DNA of 64,000 bases. Origin: Bacteroidales bacterium. Its GTDB lineage: Bacteria > Bacteroidota > Bacteroidia > Bacteroidales > Marinilabiliaceae. This document shows, in pieces, positions 24,925 to 34,297 of the stretch. Each line of letters starts with the position of its first letter. Position 1 is the first letter of the stretch. The notes beneath the pieces were generated by a model that saw only the letters and a list, made by a program, of their open reading frames with translations, had not been told where the DNA came from and did no database searches. Location of the stretch: the NCBI GenBank assembly GCA_900766825.1, contig CAAFWU010000070.1, forward strand, positions 28,638 to 92,637, read 5' to 3'. The translations under genes and the position numbers were made by a program.

Positions 24925-24948
24925 TGTGGTTTATGGGGAATGATGTTG

Positions 24949-26283
24949 CTATTCTGGTTTTGAGCGTAGGCCTATGGTTTTGCCACTTGGGGTTCGACCT
25001 TTAGTGGGCTGGGCTTCGGATTTATCCAGAGGTAAGGGGTCGGACTTGGTGGTGGTGGACTTGATGGTGGTTGACTTGGTGTTTTTGTTCCACACTGGAA
25101 CTTGCCATTTGCTGGGTTCGAGGGGAATGGTGACCATCACGGGTAGGTGGTCGGAATAGCCACCTCGGCCATCGGGACCATAGTTGAAACGGCGACCGAG
25201 GTAGGTGCGCAAGGGGCGATTGCCTGTGTTGCGGTCGTCGGGTTCGAGGAGGAAGGGGAGGTTGACAACTGAGAAGCGTGGACGACCAAAACGGCAGACA
25301 CCAGGGGTTACAATGATGTGGTCGATGGTGCTCCACTTGCCGTGGTATTTATAGGAGTGCTGGGGGAGACAGTCGGAAGATAGGTTGCGGAGCAGACAAG
25401 TGTTGTTGTTTGGCTGGGCACCAAGAAACTGGGTTAGAGACTCTTCGTCGGCCTCGTCGTTGAAGTCGCCAAGCAGGACCACATTGGCCAAAGTGTCGGC
25501 ACCAGCAGCGGCAACGAGGGAGTCGCATACGGCACGGACCTTTTGGGCCACGTATCGGCGGAGGGGACGCGAGGTCTCGGGGCCGCCACGTTTGCTGGGC
25601 CAGTGGTTGACCAGAAAGTGGAAGATTTGGCCCGTTTTGAGCTCGCGCATCTTGGCAAAGAGTAGGTCGCGGGTCTTGAGGGTGTCGTTGGAGATGGGGA
25701 TGGCCATGGTCTGCAAGGGCTGCATGGTTGTGGCATTATAGAGGAGGGCGGTGGCAATGCCACGTTGGTCGGGTACGGGGAAGCATATGGCTTTATAGTT
25801 GAGAGAACCAGCGTCCAGATTGCCATAGCGAACAAGGAGGTCGGCACCTGAGGGCTGGGTTATGCGGCCAGTGATGGAGTCAACAGCGGGTCCCTCGACT
25901 TCGCATAGGCCAACAACGTCGGGCAGATCCCAGCCATTGGCCGAGACTATGACACTGGCAATGCGGAGGGCTTTGCTGCGCATGCGGTCCTCGGTCCAGT
26001 TATAGACTCCGCCACCTCCATCGGAGGTCATGGGGGTGAACTCGTCATCGTTTTTTAGGGGGTCGTCCTCGGGGTTGAAAAAGTTCTCGACATTATAGCT
26101 CATGACCACAAGTTGCTGTCGGGCACAGGAGTCGGAGGCGTTGGCCGATGGGGCGGCAACAGAAGCGGAGGCTGCCGATGTGGCTGAGGAAACTTCAGAC
26201 TTGGAACGGCAGGATGTGCCCAAGAGCGAGATGAGGCCAAGAGCGACCATGGGTAGGGCTCGGCCTAAGGTTATAAGTTTCAT
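24949..26283 (-). CDS. endonuclease/exonuclease/phosphatase family lipoprotein
   Basis: A 444-residue lipoprotein (hydrophobic front ending LLGTSC, Cys25) with an Ala/Ser-rich spacer (26-52) and an EEP-fold hydrolase domain: VMSYNVENFF, LCEVEG, NHWPSKRGG, LLGDFND and YSDHLPVMV, which supply the metal-binding and catalytic residues of the DNase I/phosphodiesterase group. The substrate could be nucleic acid, phospholipid or phosphate ester; the sequence does not tell. The C-terminus is a Lys/Ser/Thr-rich tail. A terminator follows immediately. Confidence 0.9.
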   Translation of the reverse strand: MKLITLGRALPMVALGLISLLGTSCRSKSEVSSATSAASASVAAPSANASDSCARQQLVVMSYNVENFFNPEDDPLKNDDEFTPMTSDGGGGVYNWTEDRMRSKALRIASVIVSANGWDLPDVVGLCEVEGPAVDSITGRITQPSGADLLVRYGNLDAGSLNYKAICFPVPDQRGIATALLYNATTMQPLQTMAIPISNDTLKTRDLLFAKMRELKTGQIFHFLVNHWPSKRGGPETSRPLRRYVAQKVRAVCDSLVAAAGADTLANVVLLGDFNDEADEESLTQFLGAQPNNNTCLLRNLSSDCLPQHSYKYHGKWSTIDHIIVTPGVCRFGRPRFSVVNLPFLLEPDDRNTGNRPLRTYLGRRFNYGPDGRGGYSDHLPVMVTIPLEPSKWQVPVWNKNTKSTTIKSTTTKSDPLPLDKSEAQPTKGRTPSGKTIGLRSKPE

Positions 26284-26318
26284 GGTGAGTAAGTTACGAC
26301 AGTGGTCTATTGTTATGT

Positions 26319-26354
26319 AAAAAGGGGGGCTGGGGTTTTATGACCCCGCCCCTC
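26319..26354 (-). terminator. rho-independent terminator
   Basis: On the minus strand GAGGGGCGGGGTC pairs with ACCCCAGCCCCCC around an ATAAA loop and is followed by TTTTTAC. It lies just after the stop of the beta-helix lipoprotein gene and before the next gene on the same strand. Confidence 0.8.
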
Positions 26355-26371
26355 TTGATATGTTTTCAGTC

Positions 26372-27757
26372 TTAGTAGGCAACGGTTTGCAGAGCCCCAG
26401 CTTGCACCGAGTCGGTCACGAGCCTCATGACGCCCTCGAAGTCGAGGGGTGCTGGGTTGGCCAGATTGATGTCCGCCATACCCACGGCTTTGCTCTTTTG
26501 GGTGAGGTGAAAGTCGAGGTTGGCTCGGTCTTGAAAATTGGCATCGGTGGTCACAACGCAGTTCACGAAGCGGACGGTGTCCTTATTAATAGCATCCTTT
26601 TTTGATGTACGGAGCAGGGTGTTTTGGAAGAGGACCCCCTCGGCAGGAAGCGAGTCGGGTAAAATCTCGTCCGATAGGTTGCCCACAATGATTGAGTTGG
26701 CCACGGAGAGCGATGTGGGTTCGGGGACCTCGGTAGTATCCTGCGGGCTGAAACTGAAGGCGGGGTCGTGTCGATAGTCCCACGAAAAATAGTCCGCTAT
26801 GGTCACATGGAGGAGACTTGTGGTTCCCCCCTGTAGGGCGAGAGCCGAGCTTCCGCATGTGGTAAGCAGAGTATTGACGAGCGACACGTTGGCTTTGCGA
26901 GCCGATATGGCCGAAAGAGATGTGTGGCGCACCCAGAGGTTATGAGCCTTGAGGGTGGCTGCGGAGTCGACCCTAATGCCGTTGGTGCTGCACTCCACAA
27001 AGGTGTCGAAGAGGGTTAGTTGACCATTGGACAAGACATGCAGACCATCCCATTGACCAGGGATGTCGTCATAGAAATCGTCTGGCCGAACATGTTTGAT
27101 GTAGACAGGAGCCTCGGTGAGCCCAGAAGCATAGAGGTGCCCCTCGACGCTGATGGCGGCGGCTCCGTTCATAAGCAAGCTTACGCCAGGACCCAGAAAA
27201 AGGGTGGCCTCGGGTCCCACGGTCAGTGTGTCTTGAATCCAATAGGGTATGGAGTCGCAGAGCCACTCCTCGCGGTTGGTAATGATGCCCGAGCACTTGG
27301 TCACGTTCATGACAGAGGCCCAGAGAATGGCAGTCCAGACATTGGCACCGTCGGAGACCACAATTTGGTCGGACACGATGGACATTGCACGCCCAGCCTC
27401 TGCCGTTGGGTTCTTGAGGCAGGCGAAGATGTAGAGGCTGTCGCCACTGGCCAAACGGAGGTTGGCTGCTTGGTCTATGGGCAAGCCGTTGACGTTGACG
27501 GAGAAGGGCGACCCCTCGCCCCCCATAAGGGCAAAGTTGGCTATGGAGACGTCATCTGCCCCATCGTTGATGAGGGTTATGTGACCTGTTGGAGTAGACT
27601 GCCCCACAAATATGGTGTCGAAAGAGAGGGTATCGGCCGAAAAACGAAGATCTTGCTGAGCTGGATGGGCAGAGAAATCGCGCTCGCAGCCCGACGTCAG
27701 AACCCACATCAAGACTGAGAACGCGACAAGAGCGTTTCGGAAAATGTTGTGTAACAT
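26372..27757 (-). CDS. lipoprotein with Ig-like front and right-handed beta-helix
   Basis: A 461-residue lipoprotein (front ending LTSGC, Cys24). Residues about 35-140 resemble an Ig/abnormal-spindle-like fold (DTLSFDTIFVGQSTPTGHITLINDG). The rest (about 165-420) has the repeating hydrophobic pattern of a parallel beta-helix, with turns such as LTVGPEATLFLGPGVSLLM, and ends with a domain mentioning a displaced last coil. This is a conserved Bacteroidetes surface or periplasmic protein type; no catalytic residues could be assigned. It is a single gene with its own terminator. Confidence 0.75.
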   Translation of the reverse strand: MLHNIFRNALVAFSVLMWVLTSGCERDFSAHPAQQDLRFSADTLSFDTIFVGQSTPTGHITLINDGADDVSIANFALMGGEGSPFSVNVNGLPIDQAANLRLASGDSLYIFACLKNPTAEAGRAMSIVSDQIVVSDGANVWTAILWASVMNVTKCSGIITNREEWLCDSIPYWIQDTLTVGPEATLFLGPGVSLLMNGAAAISVEGHLYASGLTEAPVYIKHVRPDDFYDDIPGQWDGLHVLSNGQLTLFDTFVECSTNGIRVDSAATLKAHNLWVRHTSLSAISARKANVSLVNTLLTTCGSSALALQGGTTSLLHVTIADYFSWDYRHDPAFSFSPQDTTEVPEPTSLSVANSIIVGNLSDEILPDSLPAEGVLFQNTLLRTSKKDAINKDTVRFVNCVVTTDANFQDRANLDFHLTQKSKAVGMADINLANPAPLDFEGVMRLVTDSVQAGALQTVAY

Positions 27758-27873
27758 CGATTGCCGTGTGAATGTTTGTGCACGAATGCTAAGTTACACA
27801 TTTTTTAGACGAAACGGGGGGCTGGCCCCACAATGTAGGCCAAATGAAACAAAATCTGAAGGTGAGGCAACAT

Positions 27874-27918
27874 AAAAAAACCTCGCCCTCAAGCCCCAAA
27901 AGAGATGTGGGGTTGAGG
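27874..27918 (-). terminator. rho-independent terminator after the secreted GH43 gene
   Basis: On the minus strand CCTCAACCCCA pairs with TGGGGCTTGAGG (one bulge) and is followed by GCGAGG and seven T (plus-strand A run 27874-27880). It lies about 80 bases past the stop at 28001. Confidence 0.8.
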
Positions 27919-28000
27919 ACGAAGGTCAGAAACAGAAAGGCTATAAAAGAATGATGTATCTCCTTAGGGACAGTAAAGGACTCAGACCAAGCACTTGGGC

Positions 28001-30781
28001 TTAGCGGACCAGAACGAGTTGCGAGCTCCGTCCCACACGTGCCACATAGAGACCAGGGTTGGGAACCGAGGCTGCGCTAAGCGTGGTGGAGACCACAAGG
28101 CGACCGCTGATGTCACGAATCTCGAGGATGTCGGCTGGGGCTTTGCCGCTGCACGTAATCTGACGATGGGCCACAGCAAAGGTCACGTTGCCATGGGTGT
28201 CGGCAGAGACACTGCCAATGGCGGTGGGGACCTCGTAGTCCACAGCGTAGCCCACATAGACCTCGGTCACCGAGCGGCTGAACTGCAACTTGCCACTCTT
28301 GATAAGACTTATGGCCTTGTTGCAGACGGTCTTGACCGTGTTGGTGTTGCCACTGGGGTAGCTGGGCGTGGTGGTTGGGGAATACTGGAGCATCAGGTCG
28401 CCATCGCGATAGAAGTTGATGGAGCCATCGACATTGTAGGATATGGTAACAAAGAAACGCCCGTTGAGGAAGAGCTGCCAATTGTCCAAACCCGTGGCCA
28501 TGGCAGCAGCACCAGCCGTAGCTTTGGCTTCGTACCAATCCACGTTGCTGCTGTTGAGGCGGAGACAGGAGAGAAAAACGGTGAAGCCCGAGCCATCGGT
28601 TGCTTTAGCAATCTCGTCCCAGTCGGTGGTTAGGCCATCGACAAAGAAGCTGAGCGAAGCGCCTGTTGAGGTAGATATTTGATCAAATGTTGGAGCCTCG
28701 GCATTGAAGCTGGTGTTGGACCCATAGTGTCCCAAGATGGCTCGGGAATCGATGGGGAGCATATCGGAGGGCGAGGTGCTTGCCGAAATGGCAATGTCGA
28801 AAGTCTTGACGTAGGTTACATCGCCAGCCGATATGGTCAGGTTGAGCGAACAGGTGGCATCGGAAGCAAGGGTACTGGTTACAAGGCCGCTGTTGGTAAT
28901 GAGCTCAGGGTTGGCAGAGGTCCAGGTGAGTTGGGCACCGTAGGCACCCGAGGTAGGCAGGTCGAGTTGAGAGCCTTTGTAGGTTGTCTCGGGCAACGAG
29001 ATGGCACTGCTCAGAGCATTGTAGGCCACCACCACATCGTCGGGGAAGGCTTGCCCCTCGGCCACTTGGCGATAGCCCCAAAGGGAGAGGTCCTGATTGT
29101 TGACGGCGGTGAAGCAAAGGGTCTGAACGTTGGTGCTCTCAATGACCTGCTCAATCAGATAGCCACTGAAGGTGCCGAGACCATTGAGGGTTATGTCAAT
29201 CTTAGGTTCATCGGCTGTAGCTTGCCACGAACCCGTGTAGGCACCCAGAACGGTGCCATCGGCCAGAAGCTGAATCTGTTTCTCTTGGGCACAGACTAGG
29301 TTGGCATAGTCGGTGCCGAGACCATGGTAGATTATGGCGTAGTGACCTGCCACTTGGTCGGCTGCGTAGCCCGTGGAGTTCAACTTCTCGCCTCGGTACT
29401 CCATGGGGGCGCATGTCATCTGGCCGCTGGGGGTAGTAAAGAGCTGATGGACACGCACTTGATGTCCCTCGGTGCCATCATTGAATCGGGTATGGTAAAC
29501 AAGGAACATGCGTTCGGTGCCATCGTCATCGGTGTCCACAAGAGCCGAGTTGTGACCTTGAGCCGTAAAGCCGAGGGCCATATGATTCCACTGATAGTAG
29601 CTCATGAGTCGGGTGCCAACGTAGCCATTGACGTAGCCCACGCTGTGGACTGTGTTGAAAGTGCTATGACCACTATAGTAACGTGCGTCCTCGCCCGAGA
29701 GGTCGAGATAAGGACCAGTGACGCTCTCCGACGAGAAGACACGCATATTGTAGCCGCCAGCGGCAGTGAGCCCACCATAGGTCACAAAGAGCCAGTAGCG
29801 GCCATCGCGGTACTGGATGTAGGAGGCCTCGCCAGACATATGTCCTCCGCCCGCCACCTTGATGCCCATATAGGGGTCCGAGGTGGCGTTTTCTGCCGTG
29901 CCGTCGGCCAGATCGTAGGTGTATGCATCATCGCGCAGACCCGTGCTGGCATCGAGGCGAAGCATATAGAGGCCACCGAACCATGAGCCGTAGGTCATCC
30001 AGAGGTTGCCATCCTCGTCAAAGAAGGCGCAAGGGTCAATGGCATTGGTCTGATAGGTCATGTTGCCATTGCGATTGATCCAGTAGCGGGAGGGGACTGA
30101 CGTGCCACCAATGACGGAGAGCACGTCGGTGCCCGAGGCGGCATAGGAGTTAGAGTTGGCTCCAAAGGAGTAGACCACAGTGCCCACGCGTGTCCAGTTA
30201 CCCGTGAGCGATGAGGCGGTGAGCAGCACGATGCTGGAGTACCATTTGTCGCCGTTGACACTCATGTACATACACCACTTGCCCATGGTTGGGTTCCATA
30301 CCACATCGGGTGCCCAGAGGTTGCCGCTGACGTCGTAGGATGTGCTGCCGTGGGCCGACCACGTGACATCCTCGGCAAGCAGGGTTGCGTAGTTGTTGGA
30401 AATATTGTTGTTGAAATAGGTCCAGTTCTGCAAATCGTAGCTCTTAGCCCAGGCTCGGTGCGATCCAAAGATGCAATAGACTTTGCGCGCCCCCTCCTGA
30501 GGTTCGCCCACCACGGTGCCGTCGGATAGTTCATAACCCAAAACAACAGATGGGTCGTGAACAGTGACGTGGGTTGGGTCGGCCCCCTCAAAGGCCTTTT
30601 TGTAGATCTGAGCCACCTGAGAAGCGGTAAGTTCAGTGGCCTGTGCCACAGAGGCTAAGGTGGGGTTTAGGAAACCAAGAATAATGAGGAGTAGTGTCCC
30701 AAGGACATGGGACTTAAGACGGACTTTAGAGTCTGCAGATGAAAGCGCGTAGGGTTGTGGCATACTAATTTGTATTTGCAT
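28001..30781 (-). CDS. glycoside hydrolase family 43 protein with T9SS sorting domain
   Basis: A 926-residue secreted enzyme from the start at 30781 (frame opens at 30892, but that start precedes the hydrophobic signal awkwardly). Signal segment about 26-47; GH43 five-bladed propeller domain with base Asp76 (VHDPSVV), Asp249 (NAIDPC) and acid Glu318 (SGEASYI), and the YGSWFGGLY motif of endo-arabinanase-like members. Then come a lipocalin-like/beta part, a bacterial Ig-like domain (near LTISAGDVTYVKTFDIAIS), a concanavalin-like region, and a C-terminal sorting domain (LEIRDISGRLV...PGLYVARVG). The CTD means outer-membrane export by type IX secretion. Activity on arabinan or related polymers is likely, not certain. 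Confidence 0.9.
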   Translation of the reverse strand: MQIQISMPQPYALSSADSKVRLKSHVLGTLLLIILGFLNPTLASVAQATELTASQVAQIYKKAFEGADPTHVTVHDPSVVLGYELSDGTVVGEPQEGARKVYCIFGSHRAWAKSYDLQNWTYFNNNISNNYATLLAEDVTWSAHGSTSYDVSGNLWAPDVVWNPTMGKWCMYMSVNGDKWYSSIVLLTASSLTGNWTRVGTVVYSFGANSNSYAASGTDVLSVIGGTSVPSRYWINRNGNMTYQTNAIDPCAFFDEDGNLWMTYGSWFGGLYMLRLDASTGLRDDAYTYDLADGTAENATSDPYMGIKVAGGGHMSGEASYIQYRDGRYWLFVTYGGLTAAGGYNMRVFSSESVTGPYLDLSGEDARYYSGHSTFNTVHSVGYVNGYVGTRLMSYYQWNHMALGFTAQGHNSALVDTDDDGTERMFLVYHTRFNDGTEGHQVRVHQLFTTPSGQMTCAPMEYRGEKLNSTGYAADQVAGHYAIIYHGLGTDYANLVCAQEKQIQLLADGTVLGAYTGSWQATADEPKIDITLNGLGTFSGYLIEQVIESTNVQTLCFTAVNNQDLSLWGYRQVAEGQAFPDDVVVAYNALSSAISLPETTYKGSQLDLPTSGAYGAQLTWTSANPELITNSGLVTSTLASDATCSLNLTISAGDVTYVKTFDIAISASTSPSDMLPIDSRAILGHYGSNTSFNAEAPTFDQISTSTGASLSFFVDGLTTDWDEIAKATDGSGFTVFLSCLRLNSSNVDWYEAKATAGAAAMATGLDNWQLFLNGRFFVTISYNVDGSINFYRDGDLMLQYSPTTTPSYPSGNTNTVKTVCNKAISLIKSGKLQFSRSVTEVYVGYAVDYEVPTAIGSVSADTHGNVTFAVAHRQITCSGKAPADILEIRDISGRLVVSTTLSAASVPNPGLYVARVGRSSQLVLVR

Positions 30782-30801
30782 TTCGTGGTATAATGAGAAA
30801 G

Positions 30802-30809
30802 CAAAAATA
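30802..30809 (-). promoter_or_regulatory. candidate -7 element for the secreted GH43 gene
   Basis: On the minus strand reads TATTTTTG, 20 bases upstream of the chosen start at 30781. This also supports starting the gene at 30781 and not at 30892. No clear -33 TTG is seen. Confidence 0.4.
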
Positions 30810-30948
30810 TATAAAAGTGGATGGGGGTAGGTGTAAAATTGTGTTACATTGGTGGACAACAGTGGGCTCATTTGACCAAGTTGGTTACCCAAACTAAAAA
30901 ATGATGGTAAAAAGTTGGAGTAAAGTTAAAATATTGGACATAAGAGAC

Positions 30949-30956
30949 TAACTTTG
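30949..30956 (+). promoter_or_regulatory. candidate -7 element for the GNAT gene
   Basis: TAACTTTG matches TAnnTTTG and lies 36 bases before the GTG start at 30993. Confidence 0.35.
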
Positions 30957-30992
30957 AGATGACGAAACCAGAAGAAACAAGAGAATAAAGAA

Positions 30993-31508
30993 GTGAAGAC
31001 ACGATTGGAGCGGATAATGACCACCGCCGACGCATTGTATCTTGACAGCGAGCGTCTGTTTCTGTCCGCCTTTCCCGCCGACGAGCGCCGAAGTGCTGAG
31101 GAGCAGCGTTATTTGACGGACCACGAGGCCCATTTTCACCCTCATGCCATTCTGCACGATGGGCACCTATGCGGACTGGTGAACACATGGCATTTCGATG
31201 GCGTGCGATACATAGAACATCTGGCCATAGAGCCCAAACAGCGAGCCCATGGCATTGCATCGGATGTTCTGACCATACTTAAGGAGGAGGGCGACCCCAT
31301 AATACTGGAGGTTGAGCCTCCAACAACAGACGAGGCCAAAAGACGCATTGCCTTTTACGAGCACAACGGTTTCCGACTGCTGAGCACCGATTACGAACAG
31401 CCCTACGAGGACAGTCAAGGTCGCATCGAACAATTGAAACTAGACCTGATGGCGTGGGGCAACATACCCAACCTAAACGATATTATCAAAAAGATTCAGA
31501 GTGTGTAG
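30993..31508 (+). CDS. GNAT family N-acetyltransferase
   Basis: A 171-residue acetyl-CoA-dependent transferase of the GNAT fold. The typical front (short strand, then LFLSAFPADERRS), the central strand YIEHLAIEPKQRAHGIASDVL containing the acetyl-CoA pyrophosphate loop (Q/R-x-x-G-I/A pattern), and ILEVEPP...IAFYEHNGFRLL are all visible. The start is GTG 30993, since the first strand is needed by the fold; ATG 31017 is an alternative. The substrate is unknown. It precedes the SGNH lipoprotein gene by 69 bases on the same strand. Confidence 0.88.
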   Translation: MKTRLERIMTTADALYLDSERLFLSAFPADERRSAEEQRYLTDHEAHFHPHAILHDGHLCGLVNTWHFDGVRYIEHLAIEPKQRAHGIASDVLTILKEEGDPIILEVEPPTTDEAKRRIAFYEHNGFRLLSTDYEQPYEDSQGRIEQLKLDLMAWGNIPNLNDIIKKIQSV

Positions 31509-31577
31509 CGCACCAAATGCAAACACATTGATTAAAAGATAAATAACATATATCACACCCCAAAAATTGAAAGAATA

Positions 31578-32324
31578 ATGAAGCAGATGACCAAATGGTT
31601 TGCTGGTCTGATGGCCGTGGCAATGGCCAGCACCAGTTGCGCCAACCAGCCTGGTGGCAACCAAACACCAAGCGATGGAAACAAATACGCGGGCAAGACA
31701 TTCAGCGTGTTGGGCGACTCTTACTCAACATTTCAGGGTGCTGTGACCCCCGACACCAACTATGTGTGGTACACACCCGACGCCTACGCTCGCAAGTCGA
31801 CCGACGTAAACAAGGTGGAGCAAGTTTGGTGGAACGTATTGGCCGACAGCATGCAAATGAAGCTGATTCGCAACAATGCATTCTCGGGAGCCACAATAAG
31901 CACCAGCGGCTATAATCATGAAGATTATTCCGACCGCAGCTACTTCCTGCGAGCCGAGAATCTGGGCGAGAGTGCAGACTACATTTTTGTGTTTGGTGGC
32001 ACCAACGACAGTTGGGCAGGAGCCCCCATAGGCTCATATATGTACGATGAGTTCCCCACCGACAGCCTCCGCACATTCCGCCCTGCCATGGCACTTACGC
32101 TCAAAAAACTCAAGGAGCTCTATCCTCAGAGCCAAACAGTGGTGATAATAAACAGCGAACTCCGCGACTCCATTCAGGCATCGCAGCAAGCCATAGCAGA
32201 CCACTACGACATTCCCTACGTAATGCTCTACGACATAGCCAAACAGGATGGTCACCCCACCATTGCTGGACATCGTGCCATTGCCGAGCAGGTTATTCGC
32301 GTTATGGAACGACTGGGACTTTAG
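31578..32324 (+). CDS. SGNH/GDSL hydrolase lipoprotein
   Basis: A 248-residue lipoprotein (lipobox ASTSC, Cys21) with an SGNH hydrolase domain: block I LGDSYS (nucleophile Ser48), block III GGTND (Asn143) and block V DGHPT (Asp224, His226). Such enzymes deacetylate or de-esterify carbohydrates or lipids at the cell surface. It may form a unit with the GNAT gene upstream, and lies beside a secreted GH43, so removal of ester groups from plant polysaccharide is possible but unproven. Confidence 0.92.
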   Translation: MKQMTKWFAGLMAVAMASTSCANQPGGNQTPSDGNKYAGKTFSVLGDSYSTFQGAVTPDTNYVWYTPDAYARKSTDVNKVEQVWWNVLADSMQMKLIRNNAFSGATISTSGYNHEDYSDRSYFLRAENLGESADYIFVFGGTNDSWAGAPIGSYMYDEFPTDSLRTFRPAMALTLKKLKELYPQSQTVVIINSELRDSIQASQQAIADHYDIPYVMLYDIAKQDGHPTIAGHRAIAEQVIRVMERLGL

Positions 32325-32344
32325 TCTTTCCCACATAATATTTG

Positions 32345-32402
32345 CGGCAGCTACACTTGAACCCTACGTTTTGGGGAAAGTGTGGCTGCCGTTTTTTTTT
32401 TA
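32345..32402 (+). terminator. strong rho-independent terminator
   Basis: CGGCAGCTACACTT pairs with AAGTGTGGCTGCCG (one mismatch), followed by ten T. It closes the SGNH lipoprotein transcription unit and shields it from the convergent AbiE genes. Confidence 0.93.
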
Positions 32403-32535
32403 ACAATGTGAACACTTTAAGTGTATGTTGATAAGGTTCTGTAGGAATATCAAATCGTAAGGAGCAAACGATTTATAAAGATATGTAACTCACCTTCAGA
32501 ACTTTAAGTCATTCGAACTTACATTAATTAACTTA

Positions 32536-33549
32536 TCAAAAATTTCTAAATTTCTCCTGAAGTTCTTTCATAGATTCAATTATAGTAGAAAATGAAGGTT
32601 TGCTACCATATATCATCATTTCCTTCATAGTCTCATAATCCTCTCTCCAAACATCTATGATATTGATTGGGGGCACCAACTGAATACGTTGGCTAATATC
32701 TTGCGAGTAGTCCATTCCAGATATCGAAGTAAATACCTCTCTATGATGACGTATATTTTCCCACAAACAGCCATCATTCAAGGCTTTTGTCATAATGTCA
32801 GTATTCATCATTTGATATAGGTCATATAGATGTCGACTCTTTCTTTCAGCTTTCTCTCCACGACCTTCAACAGAAAATGTTTCATGAAGCAAAAATACCT
32901 TTTCTAGGAAAGTTTTTGAAGGAAGAGACGTTGCTATCTCAGAATTCACAAGAGAAGTCTTTATGGTTGGAAACTCACCTTCAACCAAACTATTTATATA
33001 GCACTCCTCATTTGGCTCAAATAAAGATCTAGAACCAATTTCTAACATCACCGAAGGTTGCATATAACCTAGAACCTGTCCTATAGCACTTTTGTAATGA
33101 ATAAAAATTTTGCGAGGCTCAGGATATGTTTCATTACCCTCTCCGTCAGGTTCTGATTCTACTGAGCATATTTCAGACAACCCATATTCTTCCAACTTTT
33201 CTCGAAGAGATGAAGAAAATATCTCTCTCACAAAAATTGAAGACTCTTTTCTAAGGCGCTTTAGTTTCTTCTTTGTCAAATCACCTTCAAGACCAAAAAG
33301 TGTTCTATCAATAGCAAGATCAATATCTTCTGAGAAACGATTAATAACACCCCATACTTTTGACAGAGATGTACCGCCCTTAAAAATCAAACAATTAGCA
33401 AATGGCAAAGTAAAAACCAATTGCAAAATAGTTGTCACATAAATATCCTTCTCTATAGCTTGAGCCGGCAATCCTATTTTAGGAGAGACCTGATTAAGCA
33501 CCATAAGCTGTTGCTCTCGCGATAATTTAAAGTAGTTATTTATCTTCAT
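32536..33549 (-). CDS. AbiEii-type nucleotidyltransferase toxin
   Basis: A 337-residue protein of the AbiEii/MenA nucleotidyltransferase group. Seen: LIFKGGTSLSKVW (GGTSLSK, 58-64) and FSEDIDLAID (EDIDLAID, 74-81), the conserved motifs of this toxin family, with helical rest including IHYKSAIGQV...MLEIGSRS. These toxins block growth, some by adding nucleotides to tRNA, and act in phage defence by abortive infection. The start overlaps the antitoxin gene end by 14 bases, which is the usual AbiE arrangement. The region is clearly more AT-rich than its neighbours. Confidence 0.9.
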   Translation of the reverse strand: MKINNYFKLSREQQLMVLNQVSPKIGLPAQAIEKDIYVTTILQLVFTLPFANCLIFKGGTSLSKVWGVINRFSEDIDLAIDRTLFGLEGDLTKKKLKRLRKESSIFVREIFSSSLREKLEEYGLSEICSVESEPDGEGNETYPEPRKIFIHYKSAIGQVLGYMQPSVMLEIGSRSLFEPNEECYINSLVEGEFPTIKTSLVNSEIATSLPSKTFLEKVFLLHETFSVEGRGEKAERKSRHLYDLYQMMNTDIMTKALNDGCLWENIRHHREVFTSISGMDYSQDISQRIQLVPPINIIDVWREDYETMKEMMIYGSKPSFSTIIESMKELQEKFRNF

Positions 33550-34147
33550 ACCCCGAAACTACAATTTTTCTAATCCAAACTGGCATCAGTACTAAATCTT
33601 TCATAACCTTCTCTTTAGGTTCATTACGAAGCAATCTATGTATTGTATCGATATGTTCACTGGTTACATTCTTCTGACCAAAATCTTTAAGAGCAACGGT
33701 TATGAGCATAGCCAATTTATTATGAAACGACATGCTTTTTGCCGACGTCTGTTTAAACTTTACATTAATGTTGTTTAACACGGTCAATTCTTTAGCCCAT
33801 CCATTAGTCAAGTAGACATAATTCATAGGCACTTGAGTGGAGAGTCCCAAGATATTTTGAGCATGAGCCCCCGTTGGAACCACCTTAATGTGATCCCTTT
33901 TGGCTACGGCTTCAACAATTTCATCGACCGATGGCAATATCACACCAAGCCCTAACTGTTTGTCAATCTTTGGGTAACAGTATATTCCTCGGGCAACATT
34001 GATTATAATGCCTTTAGATTTCAAAATCATTAGGGCTTTACGAATATTGTCCGATGATGAATAACTCGCAAATGTATCGGGGTAAAACACATGGCCCCTT
34101 CCGCACTTCCTTATTGAGCTAACTATTTTATCTTCAATAGTTGACAT
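33536..34147 (-). CDS. AbiEi-like antitoxin (DUF6088 family)
   Basis: A 203-residue protein with an N-terminal winged-helix-like part (about 1-60: IRKCGRGHVFYPDTFASYSS, IRKALMILKSKGIIINVARGIYCYP) and a C-terminal AbiEi-like domain (AHAQNILGLSTQVPMNYVYLTN). It is expected to bind its own promoter and to neutralise the AbiEii protein as a type IV antitoxin. It is the first gene of the pair. The upstream sequence is very AT-rich. Confidence 0.85.
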   Translation of the reverse strand: MSTIEDKIVSSIRKCGRGHVFYPDTFASYSSSDNIRKALMILKSKGIIINVARGIYCYPKIDKQLGLGVILPSVDEIVEAVAKRDHIKVVPTGAHAQNILGLSTQVPMNYVYLTNGWAKELTVLNNINVKFKQTSAKSMSFHNKLAMLITVALKDFGQKNVTSEHIDTIHRLLRNEPKEKVMKDLVLMPVWIRKIVVSGYEDK

Positions 34148-34297
34148 TTAGAAATTAATAAATTTAAGTCACAAAATACCTAAACATTTGTGATTACAAA
34201 TATAGAATGATTTTCTCAGAATAGAACTGAATACGCTACAAATTGCAACACACCATATTTTCAACATTCGTCCCTTCTATCCCCCAAACTCACAAAT

